A stretch of DNA of 14,143 bases from Bacillota bacterium (GTDB lineage Bacteria; Bacillota; Clostridia; Christensenellales; UBA1242), in contig WQZR01000019.1 in NCBI GenBank assembly GCA_009780625.1, forward strand, positions 1 to 14,143. Reading direction: 5' to 3'. The position numbers and the translations under genes are program-made. Positions within the stretch are counted from its first letter, which is position 1. The number at the start of each line of letters is the position of its first letter. The notes under the pieces were generated by a model. The model was not told the origin of the DNA. It searched no databases and worked only from the letters and a program-made list of their open reading frames with translations. Below, in pieces: positions 7,375 through 12,330 of this stretch.

Positions 7375-8319
7375 ATGACATTTAACGACTGGATTCTTGG
7401 CGGAACAACCGCTGCAGAAGTTGCAAACTATATGTACGATTTAAAGCATTGGCTTACACTGGCAATACTTTTGGTTGTGACAGTTGCAGCTGTGTGTGTG
7501 TTATCTAGCCGCATACAATCAAAAGCCATGGCATGGGTTATGAGAGGACTTGTGTTTGGCGTTCTAGCATTTGAGGTTGCTAGAAGAACAATTATGATTA
7601 TTGGTCTAACAGACTATACATGGGAAACTGTGGGCAGGTTGCTGCTTCCGGTTGAACTGTTCAGCATTGCCGCAATCTTGCTTGTTGTTGCGTTCTTCCT
7701 AAGAAGAAAGCAGTTGATGAACTTCACGGTGATTTTCGGTCTTGCAGTAACTGTTCTATATTTCCTATATCCAGCAAGCGGAACAGAAAAGAACTTCTTC
7801 AACACAGAAGTGTTCTATTTCCCACAAATCTATAGCCTTGTTGTTCCAGTGTGCATTTTCATCTTCAGTGTGCTTGCAATCAAATCAAACAAAATTCAAT
7901 TCGAAATCAAAAAAATCTATTGGCCACTTGGCTACCTTGCACTTGCAATCGGATATGGTGTTGCACTTAACCTTGCAATCTTCCCAGCAGAAGGCGCAAA
8001 CTATATGTACATCATGGCAGACCAAACAGGATGGTTTACAGAAGTTTGGGTATACCGCACATTGATTGTTGTTGCAATGGTTCTGCTTATTGCAACTGTA
8101 TACACAGTGCCTGCAATCAGATGGAGCTATAGCAGATTTAAAAACAGACTTATGCCAGTTGTTTATAAAGACAGAGCAATGAAAAGAACAGGCATGAATA
8201 ACTTCACAGAAAAAGAAGCAACGTTCAAGCGTTCTGGCGGACTTCCTGATTATGAACTTACAAAAGAAGAAGTTCAATTCAGAAAAGACAGAGACAAAAT
8301 CAATAACAAAAAGAAATAG
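7375..8319 (+). CDS. Multi-pass membrane protein, YwaF/TIGR02206-like
   Basis: This is a 314-residue protein with about seven predicted membrane helices across residues 20-255 and a charged cytoplasmic tail of about 55 residues ending DKINNKKK. The pattern of helices and the segment LPVELFSIAAILLVVAFFLR followed by a helix ending in FLYPASG resemble the YwaF (TIGR02206) family of integral membrane proteins, which has no known biochemical role. The match is by eye and partial, and the family's usual length is nearer 220-240, so the tail is extra. AAGGAGG at 7361-7367 sets the start. No promoter is visible between this gene and yccF, so they may be cotranscribed through the 7322 hairpin. It ends in TAG, followed by a terminator. 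Confidence 0.8.
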   Translation: MTFNDWILGGTTAAEVANYMYDLKHWLTLAILLVVTVAAVCVLSSRIQSKAMAWVMRGLVFGVLAFEVARRTIMIIGLTDYTWETVGRLLLPVELFSIAAILLVVAFFLRRKQLMNFTVIFGLAVTVLYFLYPASGTEKNFFNTEVFYFPQIYSLVVPVCIFIFSVLAIKSNKIQFEIKKIYWPLGYLALAIGYGVALNLAIFPAEGANYMYIMADQTGWFTEVWVYRTLIVVAMVLLIATVYTVPAIRWSYSRFKNRLMPVVYKDRAMKRTGMNNFTEKEATFKRSGGLPDYELTKEEVQFRKDRDKINNKKK

Positions 8320-8324
8320 AAAAC

Positions 8325-8350
8325 AAAAAAACGCCTCACGGCGTTTTTTT
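8325..8350 (+). terminator. Rho-independent terminator
   Basis: AAAAAAACGCC-TCAC-GGCGTTTTTTT is a perfect stem with a four-base loop and a T-run. It lies 5 bases after the stop of the multi-pass gene. Its A/T symmetry allows it to work both ways. Confidence 0.92.
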
Positions 8351-8366
8351 ATAAACTACCAAATTT

Positions 8367-8425
8367 TGTAGGGGTCGCTGTCCTCAGCGACCCAACACGG
8401 GGCGTTGGGGACAACGCCCCCTACA
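8367..8425. repeat. 59-base double-hairpin element with TGTAGGGG/CCCCTACA ends
   Basis: The element begins TGTAGGGG (8367-8374) and ends CCCCTACA (8418-8425), perfect terminal inverted repeats. Inside are two hairpins: GGGTCGCTG (8372-8380)/CAGCGACCC (8385-8393) with loop TCCT, and GGGGCGTTG (8399-8407)/CAACGCCCC (8412-8420) with loop GGGA. It is GC-rich in an AT-rich intergenic setting, which fits a REP/MITE-like dispersed repeat. It ends exactly where the extended -10 element of the next gene begins, so it occupies the position of any -35 region. Confidence 0.7.
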
Positions 8426-8434
8426 TGTTACAAT
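8426..8434 (+). promoter_or_regulatory. Extended -10 promoter, predicted leaderless
   Basis: TGT-TACAAT directly abuts the end of the double-hairpin repeat and lies five bases before the ATG at 8440. No ribosome binding site is present between them (AGGGT only). Confidence 0.55.
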
Positions 8435-8439
8435 AGGGT

Positions 8440-8958
8440 ATGAATATAAGAGATATAAAAAAGATTTCAATCATCGGTCCATCGGGAACGGGAAAAAGCA
8501 CGCTGGCGATAAAGCTTGGCGAAATTTTGTCTTTGCCAGTTCATCACATCGATTGCTATTTTTGGAAAGAGGGCTGGGTGGAAGAGGACAAGGAAGTGCT
8601 TAGAAAAAAGATTGAAGAAATCACAAACGAAGAGAAGTGGGTGATTGATGGAACATACAGGGTGACACTTGAAAACAGATTTGAAAAATCTGATTTGATT
8701 ATATATTTAAACTTCCCAATTGACTTTTGCATTGAAAGCATCAGAAAACGTCAAAAGGCAGGAAAGAGCGATAGGGTTGGGTTGCCTATGTATCTAGAAG
8801 AAACGGAACACGGAATGGATGTGCTTGCTGCGTGGATTGAGGGTTATGCAAAGAAAACTGTCGAGCCGCACATAAACCCACTGATTGCAAAATATCCAGA
8901 TAAAGTTGTTGAGCTAAAAAACAGGAAAGAAGTTGAAAAGTTTTTAAAAATGTGTTAA
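8440..8958 (+). CDS. P-loop nucleotide kinase-like protein (FlaR/topology modulation type)
   Basis: This is a 172-residue single-domain P-loop ATPase. Walker A is GPSGTGKST (13-21), followed by a helix and LPVHHIDCYFWKEGW, which matches the D-x-x-F/Y-W-K-x-G-W segment of adenylate-kinase-like proteins often labelled topology modulation protein or FlaR. KWVIDGTYR and SDLIIYLNFP correspond to the Walker-B-like and hydrophobic strands of that fold. RKRQKAGKSDR provides lid-type arginines. The substrate is not known; a small-molecule or nucleotide kinase is inferred. The start at 8440 has no Shine-Dalgarno and sits five bases after an extended -10, predicting a leaderless mRNA. No terminator separates it from the tRNA gene, and its stop codon overlaps the tRNA promoter. 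Confidence 0.88.
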   Translation: MNIRDIKKISIIGPSGTGKSTLAIKLGEILSLPVHHIDCYFWKEGWVEEDKEVLRKKIEEITNEEKWVIDGTYRVTLENRFEKSDLIIYLNFPIDFCIESIRKRQKAGKSDRVGLPMYLEETEHGMDVLAAWIEGYAKKTVEPHINPLIAKYPDKVVELKNRKEVEKFLKMC

Positions 8959-8961
8959 TAT
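8953..8961 (+). promoter_or_regulatory. Promoter candidate for tRNA-Ser, overlapping a stop codon
   Basis: TGT-TAATAT; its TAA at 8956-8958 is also the stop codon of the kinase-like gene. The predicted start near 8968 is about 18 bases before the mature tRNA. Confidence 0.5.
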
Positions 8962-8985
8962 TAAATTCGTTTAACCAAACACTTT

Positions 8986-9075
8986 GGAGAAGTACCCAAG
9001 TGGTTAAGGGGCCTCCCTGCTAAGGAGGTAGGTTGGGAAACTGGCGCATGGGTTCGAATCCCATCTTCTCCGCCA
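8986..9075 (+). tRNA. tRNA-Ser (anticodon GCU)
   Basis: This is a type II tRNA reading AGC/AGU serine codons. The acceptor stem is GGAGAAG (8986-8992) with CTTCTCC (9065-9071), then discriminator G and an encoded CCA (9073-9075). The anticodon stem is CCTCC (9012-9016)/GGAGG (9024-9028), with loop CTGCTAA and anticodon GCT at 9019-9021. A long variable arm precedes the T arm ATGGG-TTCGAAT-CCCAT, as expected for serine. A terminator follows immediately. No duplicated 3' segment that would mark an integrated element is seen in this window. Confidence 0.97.
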
Positions 9076-9098
9076 AAGAAAGCCGTGGGGCTTTTTTT
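9076..9098 (+). terminator. Rho-independent terminator after tRNA-Ser
   Basis: AAAGCC (9079-9084), loop GTGG, GGCTTT (9089-9094), then more T. It begins right at the CCA end, so 3' processing needs to remove only a short trailer. Confidence 0.88.
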
Positions 9099-9103
9099 GT
9101 TTG

Positions 9104-9112
9104 TGGTATAAT
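9104..9112 (+). promoter_or_regulatory. Extended -10 promoter
   Basis: TGG-TATAAT. The predicted start is near 9119, just before AGGAG at 9121-9125, giving a minimal leader of about 13 bases for the gene at 9132. Confidence 0.65.
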
Positions 9113-9131
9113 TGGTTGTTAGGAGATAGAG

Positions 9132-9542
9132 ATGAAAGATAAAATATTTGAAGAAATGGAAGAATCGCAGAGAAGAATAGATTGTGGAACGATTATGATG
9201 AGGTTGCTTAGACCGCATCATGAATATAATTTAGATTTGCCAGAAGGGCTGACAGAAGAAAAAGAAAACGAACTGGTTGATGCAATCAGAAGAATTGTGT
9301 ATTGTTCAAAACAAGGTTATTGCCCAAAGGAGGCAATGGGGGCTTGGCAGTTTGACAAGAAACTGTTGGTTGAATATTCTAAAATAATACTTGCTGATGT
9401 GAAGTGGGAACTAAATGACAGTTTGGAACGTGCAAGGGAAGGTGGCTATGAGCCTTGCGAGTATGACACTCCAGTGAAGAAAAACATGGTTGCATTCTTT
9501 GAGAAGGTTATTGCAAGCAAACAAGCAGATATACAACCATAA
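9132..9542 (+). CDS. Hypothetical soluble protein, 136 aa
   Basis: I do not recognise this 136-residue protein. It has no signal peptide or membrane helix and appears mostly helical. The N-terminal region is strongly charged (DKIFEEMEESQRR). Around residues 58-67 two cysteines lie close together (VYCSKQGYCPKE), followed by an aromatic GAWQF; a further cysteine is in GYEPCEYD. AGGAG at 9121-9125 is 6 bases before the ATG, so the start is firm. It has its own promoter, follows tRNA-Ser, and opens a run of three small uncharacterised soluble genes. No terminator follows it. Confidence 0.75.
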   Translation: MKDKIFEEMEESQRRIDCGTIMMRLLRPHHEYNLDLPEGLTEEKENELVDAIRRIVYCSKQGYCPKEAMGAWQFDKKLLVEYSKIILADVKWELNDSLERAREGGYEPCEYDTPVKKNMVAFFEKVIASKQADIQP

Positions 9543-9549
9543 ATTATTG

Positions 9550-9558
9550 TGCTATAAT
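9550..9558 (+). promoter_or_regulatory. Extended -10 promoter
   Basis: TGC-TATAAT, 8 bases after the stop of the previous gene. The predicted start is near 9565, and AAAGGAG follows at 9577-9583. Confidence 0.65.
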
Positions 9559-9589
9559 CTCAGTATATATATAAACAAAGGAGTTCCAA

Positions 9590-9964
9590 GTGGAACTGAC
9601 ACACGACCCGAAAAAATTGACTACTCCCGTTTTTAAGCATCGCTTTTTGGATGTCATTAAAGAAATTGGCTGTAGCAACTATATTCAGTTGGGCATAGCA
9701 ACACCTATTGACCATCTTAGAGCCGACATTCTGAGTTTTTGCAAACACTATGGCTTAAAGCCAGAAATCGACCAACGTGCAGATTTCACGTTTATGACGT
9801 TTAGGAACATGGAAGGTGTTCAACTTTTGCCAGCGCATATTGAACAAATAAGGCAGAGTATATTAAAAGAACTAGGGAGAGGAGGCGAGATTTCAAAACC
9901 GCCTATGCAAACTGTTGTGAGCAGCAGTTTAAATTTTTCACCAAAACCACTAGAGATTGATTAA
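9590..9964 (+). CDS. Hypothetical soluble protein, 124 aa, GTG start
   Basis: This 124-residue protein has no family I recognise. Translation starts at GTG 9590, with AAAGGAG at 9577-9583 placed 6 bases upstream; no ATG with a site is available. There is no signal or membrane segment. The first 80 residues look like a mixed alpha/beta domain (VFKHRFLDVIKEIGCSNYIQ, then DILSFCKHYGLKP). A helix at 85-103 (AHIEQIRQSILKELG) leads to a low-complexity tail with Ser and Pro. The stop (9962-9964) lies 3 bases before the TG of the next promoter. Confidence 0.72.
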   Translation: MELTHDPKKLTTPVFKHRFLDVIKEIGCSNYIQLGIATPIDHLRADILSFCKHYGLKPEIDQRADFTFMTFRNMEGVQLLPAHIEQIRQSILKELGRGGEISKPPMQTVVSSSLNFSPKPLEID

Positions 9965-9967
9965 TTG

Positions 9968-9976
9968 TGCTAAAAT
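9968..9976 (+). promoter_or_regulatory. Extended -10 promoter, predicted leaderless
   Basis: TGC-TAAAAT followed by exactly six bases (GAATAT) and the ATG at 9983. The predicted +1 is the A of the start codon. Confidence 0.65.
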
Positions 9977-9982
9977 GAATAT

Positions 9983-10555
9983 ATGTATTTAGGTTATCTA
10001 ACAAACGAAGAGAAAGCAGAACTTGCAAGCCAGCCAACTTTCAAGTTGAATTTAAAAGGCAAGCCAACGGCTGAGGGCATTCAGTCCATTATTGATTATA
10101 TAAAAGAAATGCACCTTGTGCTTGGCGGAACAAAGAAAGAAATCACTGAGGAATATATGCACGGAGCATGTGGGTTTTTGTCTAATGCAATATATCAGGC
10201 ATATGGCAAACACGAAGATATTCAAGTTGTGTTTCTAAGAGATATATATGATGGCGTGCAAAACAATCACGCGGCAATTAAACTAAGAAATCAAGATGCG
10301 TTTTTTGATATCAAGGGGCAGCAGACACTTGCTGCAATGAAATCAAGTTTGCAAGATGAATGGAAGATTTCGCAAGATGTTGCAGCACACCTCACAGCAG
10401 GTGCACAGTGCGACAAACCAATGCTAGAGTTGTTTAATAGATATCAACTTAAACCAGAACTTGTGGGGCAGTCTTCGGAGCTTATTGAATTTTGTTTAAA
10501 GAACATAAAATATATTCCTGAGAAGATGACTGAGAAAGACGAAGTGGTGCTATAA
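9983..10555 (+). CDS. Hypothetical protein with papain/transglutaminase-like Cys-His-Asp pattern
   Basis: This is a 190-residue soluble protein with no named family that I recognise. Its centre shows a possible catalytic triad in the order used by papain-like and transglutaminase-like folds. C63 lies in HGACGFLSNAIYQAY at the start of a helix, H96 lies in NNHAAIKL at the start of a strand, and D109 lies in AFFDIKG, the form usually written yyDi-G in such proteins. The spacing (33 and 13 residues) is plausible for a small cysteine peptidase or amidase-like enzyme, but activity is inference. The start at 9983 has no Shine-Dalgarno and sits six bases after an extended -10, predicting leaderless translation. 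The TAA stop is embedded in the next promoter. Confidence 0.75.
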   Translation: MYLGYLTNEEKAELASQPTFKLNLKGKPTAEGIQSIIDYIKEMHLVLGGTKKEITEEYMHGACGFLSNAIYQAYGKHEDIQVVFLRDIYDGVQNNHAAIKLRNQDAFFDIKGQQTLAAMKSSLQDEWKISQDVAAHLTAGAQCDKPMLELFNRYQLKPELVGQSSELIEFCLKNIKYIPEKMTEKDEVVL

Positions 10556-10556
10556 T
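10548..10556 (+). promoter_or_regulatory. Extended -10 promoter overlapping the previous stop codon
   Basis: TGC-TATAAT; the TAA at 10553-10555 inside the hexamer is the stop codon of the gene before. The predicted start is near 10563. Confidence 0.6.
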
Positions 10557-10585
10557 AATATATTAAATATAAGAGGGAGAGATAT

Positions 10586-11194
10586 ATGAAGAAAATTCTA
10601 GAAAAAATTATATCTGTTTCGCTTGCATGTGTGTCGTTGATTTTTGTTGTGTTCTTGCTTGTGATGATTTTCAACACAAACGCTGCAGCAGAGGCAGACA
10701 ATAAAGTGGTTCACAGTTTGTTTATTGTGTTCACACTTGTGTTTATTGCGTTGACGGCTATAAACATCAGAGCAGCATTTTCTGATGAAGAAAGAATAAA
10801 TCAGGTGTTGCTATACAAAACTACAGGAAGTTCAAAAAAAGCTTCGGTTGGAGTTGTTCGAAGACTTGCTAAACGAGCAGTTAAAGACATCGCAGGTGCA
10901 AAGGTTAGACATGTTCATCTGTATGTTGATGAAAACCACGAAGTGACATTCAGAGCGTCTGTGAAAGTTGTGACAGACCAAAACAGCACAGAGAAAGGCA
11001 AAGCGGTTATTATCTTAGAAAAAGTTAATGCAGCAATTGCAATTGCGTGCCAAGAAGTTTTAGGTTTGGAGTTTAAAGAAATTGAACTTAAACTTGTAAG
11101 CGCAAAATCAGACTATAAGCCAGATGCACAAGCAGTGGCAGAAAAAGCAGAAGCAGCAGCGGAAGCAACAGAAGTTGAAGAAGAAACAAAATAA
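10586..11194 (+). CDS. AmaP/Asp23-like membrane-anchored protein
   Basis: This is a 202-residue protein with the architecture of the alkaline shock response membrane anchor AmaP. Two membrane helices are at about 8-30 and 41-61. A cytoplasmic Asp23-like domain (about 62-170) follows: VGVVRRLAKRAVKDIAGAKV, then strands around VHLYVDENHEVTFRASVKV, a helix with EKVNAAIAIACQEV, and a final strand GLEFKEIELKLV. This matches the helix-strand-strand-helix-strand plan of the Asp23/DUF322 family. The C-terminus is an Ala/Glu-rich tail. AmaP homologues tether Asp23 to the membrane in staphylococci and affect envelope homeostasis; here no separate asp23 gene is adjacent. GGGAG at 10575-10579 supports the start. 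A terminator follows the stop. Confidence 0.82.
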   Translation: MKKILEKIISVSLACVSLIFVVFLLVMIFNTNAAAEADNKVVHSLFIVFTLVFIALTAINIRAAFSDEERINQVLLYKTTGSSKKASVGVVRRLAKRAVKDIAGAKVRHVHLYVDENHEVTFRASVKVVTDQNSTEKGKAVIILEKVNAAIAIACQEVLGLEFKEIELKLVSAKSDYKPDAQAVAEKAEAAAEATEVEEETK

Positions 11195-11219
11195 AGAGAA
11201 GGCACAAGCCTTCTTTTTT
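11195..11219. terminator. Bidirectional terminator between convergent genes
   Basis: AGAAGGC (11197-11203), loop ACAA, GCCTTCT (11208-11214), with T-run on the plus side and U-rich CTTTATTTT when read on the minus strand. It lies between the stops of the AmaP-like gene and the minus-strand gene. Confidence 0.85.
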
Positions 11220-11418
11220 ATTTACATCTTTCAAAAACCATAATGCGTCCTTCAATTTCAAAAACACGTCTTAGTTTTTTTGATTTGCCTTTGCACTCTT
11301 TGCAGTCGCACTCTTTTTCGCCGTTTTGCTCGTCTTCGTTTTCATCTTCGCCTTCGTTGTCTTCGTTTTCGTCTTCATGTTTATGGCGGTGATGTGGGTT
11401 ATAGCTTGGGTGTCTCAT
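11218..11418 (-). CDS. Small acidic His/Cys-rich protein, 66 aa
   Basis: This is a 66-residue protein of unknown family, the only minus-strand gene seen. Histidines cluster at the N-terminus (H3, H9, H10, H12, H14). Residues 15-30 are almost all Glu, Asp and Asn, in two near-identical blocks (EDENEDNEG and EDENEDEQNG). CDCKEC follows at 37-42 and a last Cys at 65. The His, carboxylate and Cys groups suggest metal binding, which is inference. AAGGAG (plus-strand CTCCTT, 11427-11432) lies 8 bases before the ATG, and a bidirectional terminator follows the stop; both argue that the minus strand is the coding one. A short hairpin CTGCC/GGCAG at 11438-11452 sits just upstream of the site. Confidence 0.68.
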   Translation of the reverse strand: MRHPSYNPHHRHKHEDENEDNEGEDENEDEQNGEKECDCKECKGKSKKLRRVFEIEGRIMVFERCK

Positions 11419-11534
11419 TATAATGTCTCCTTACACACTGCCTTCTTGGCAGACAGTATGTATAGGCTTAATTCATCATACGCTGTGTGCTGTTTTTTTG
11501 TTACCCAAGAGATGTTGCAAAAAAAACTTGGTTG

Positions 11535-11543
11535 TGCTAGAAT
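11535..11543 (+). promoter_or_regulatory. Extended -10 promoter for the cyclophilin gene
   Basis: TGC-TAGAAT. The predicted start near 11550 gives a leader of about 73 bases, which contains a second, apparently unused AAGGAG at 11553-11558. The 200 bases between the minus-strand gene and the cyclophilin otherwise hold only the divergent control regions. Confidence 0.55.
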
Positions 11544-11622
11544 GAACCCAACAAGGAGAATACGCTATAGGTTTAAAGCAACCACACTCTGACACTAAAA
11601 AAAGTTAAGGAGGAAAAGCATT

Positions 11623-12108
11623 ATGGAAATAATAAAAGTAAGAATGGTGATTGAGAACAAGGGAGATATGCTGATTGAGCTATATCCTGAAATTGCTCCA
11701 AAGACTGTTGAAAATTTCCTAAGGCTGGTTGATGACAGGTTTTATAGCGGAAAGGTTTTCCACAGAGTTATTAAAGATTTTATGATTCAGGGCGGTTGCC
11801 CATTTGGAGACGGCACAGGACGAGCGGGCCCAAATGTTGTTGCGGAGTATGGAAACAACAGGGTTGAAAAATGGATGAAGCACACAAGAGGCGTTGTCAG
11901 CCTTGCAAGGGGTGAAGGCAGAGATTCTGGCAACTGTCAGTTCTTCATTGTTCACCGCGATTCTCCACACTTAGACGGAAGATATGCGGCGTTTGGAAAG
12001 GTTGTGATTGGTCTTGACATTCTAGATAAGATTGCATCAACTGAAACCTGTGCAAGAGATAGGCCAAAAACTCCACAACGCATTCTTAAAATTGAAAGAG
12101 TTAAATAA
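11623..12108 (+). CDS. Peptidyl-prolyl cis-trans isomerase, cyclophilin type
   Basis: This is a 161-residue cytoplasmic cyclophilin catalysing proline cis-trans isomerisation during protein folding. It is standard length with no signal peptide. The family motifs are in order: APKTVENFLRLV (25-36), FHRVIKDFMIQGG (46-58) with catalytic R48 and the F53/Q56 pocket residues, the GDGTGRAG loop, SGNCQFFIV (102-110), and HLDGRYAAFGKVV (116-128). The position of Trp121 in human cyclophilin A is His116, as in many bacterial forms, which usually lowers cyclosporin affinity. AAGGAGG at 11607-11613 sets the start. It has its own promoter and precedes a strongly promoted short unit. Confidence 0.96.
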   Translation: MEIIKVRMVIENKGDMLIELYPEIAPKTVENFLRLVDDRFYSGKVFHRVIKDFMIQGGCPFGDGTGRAGPNVVAEYGNNRVEKWMKHTRGVVSLARGEGRDSGNCQFFIVHRDSPHLDGRYAAFGKVVIGLDILDKIASTETCARDRPKTPQRILKIERVK

Positions 12109-12118
12109 AAATGATTGG

Positions 12119-12148
12119 TTGACGCGAGATGTCGAAATATGTTATAAT
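12119..12148 (+). promoter_or_regulatory. Strong promoter, -35 and extended -10
   Basis: TTGACG (12119-12124), 18-base spacer ending in TGT, then TATAAT (12143-12148). It is the only promoter here with both a near-consensus -35 and an extended -10. Six bases separate the hexamer from ATG 12155. Confidence 0.8.
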
Positions 12149-12154
12149 ATCTGT

Positions 12155-12250
12155 ATGAAAAATCTTCTACTTCACACAGCGAAATCTATCTCGCACAGAT
12201 ACGTTTTTATCAAGTTCGACGCGAACAAAATTATGGAGCAGAATATTTAA
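12155..12250 (+). CDS. 31-codon leaderless ORF, or part of a small RNA
   Basis: The transcript predicted from the strong promoter starts at the A of this ATG and ends at a terminator that touches the TAA, about 120 bases in all. The ORF would give a basic 31-residue peptide (MKNLLLHTAKSISHRYVFIK and onward) with no recognised family. Its codons include TAC, TCG, GCG and GAC more than its neighbours, which prefer TAT and other A/T-ending codons. The RNA also contains small hairpins: GCGA/TCGC, GATA/TATC, and GTTCG-ACG-CGAAC (12214-12226). A structured small RNA is therefore a real alternative. Confidence 0.45.
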   Translation: MKNLLLHTAKSISHRYVFIKFDANKIMEQNI

Positions 12251-12275
12251 GGGACAGCATATGGCTGCCCTTTTT
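12249..12275 (+). terminator. Terminator of the short strongly promoted unit
   Basis: GGG, bulged A, CAGC (12251-12258), loop ATATG, then GCTGCCC (12264-12270) and five T. AA before and TT after extend the stem. Confidence 0.85.
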
Positions 12276-12330
12276 ACTTTTTAAGGTCGAAAACCGTTTA
12301 ATGAATAAAAAACTTTATACGGAGGGGGTT

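Noticed and set aside
8986..9075. tRNA-Ser as an attachment site for an integrated element
   Set aside because: No second copy of the tRNA 3' segment and no integrase is present in the window.
8961..9221. Minus-strand open frame with a GEDGIRTHAP segment
   Set aside because: It is the reverse complement of tRNA-Ser, a well-known source of spurious protein calls.
9975..9992. ATG overlapping the -10 before the 9983 gene
   Set aside because: It opens only five codons before TAG and would lie upstream of the predicted transcription start.
11326..11592. Plus-strand Val/Phe-rich open frame
   Set aside because: It is antisense to the acidic repeat of the minus-strand gene and has no Shine-Dalgarno; it runs through two control regions.
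12301..12330. Upstream ATG for RNase HI
   Set aside because: GGAGGGGG sits correctly before ATG 12331, and the conserved hybrid-binding domain begins right there.
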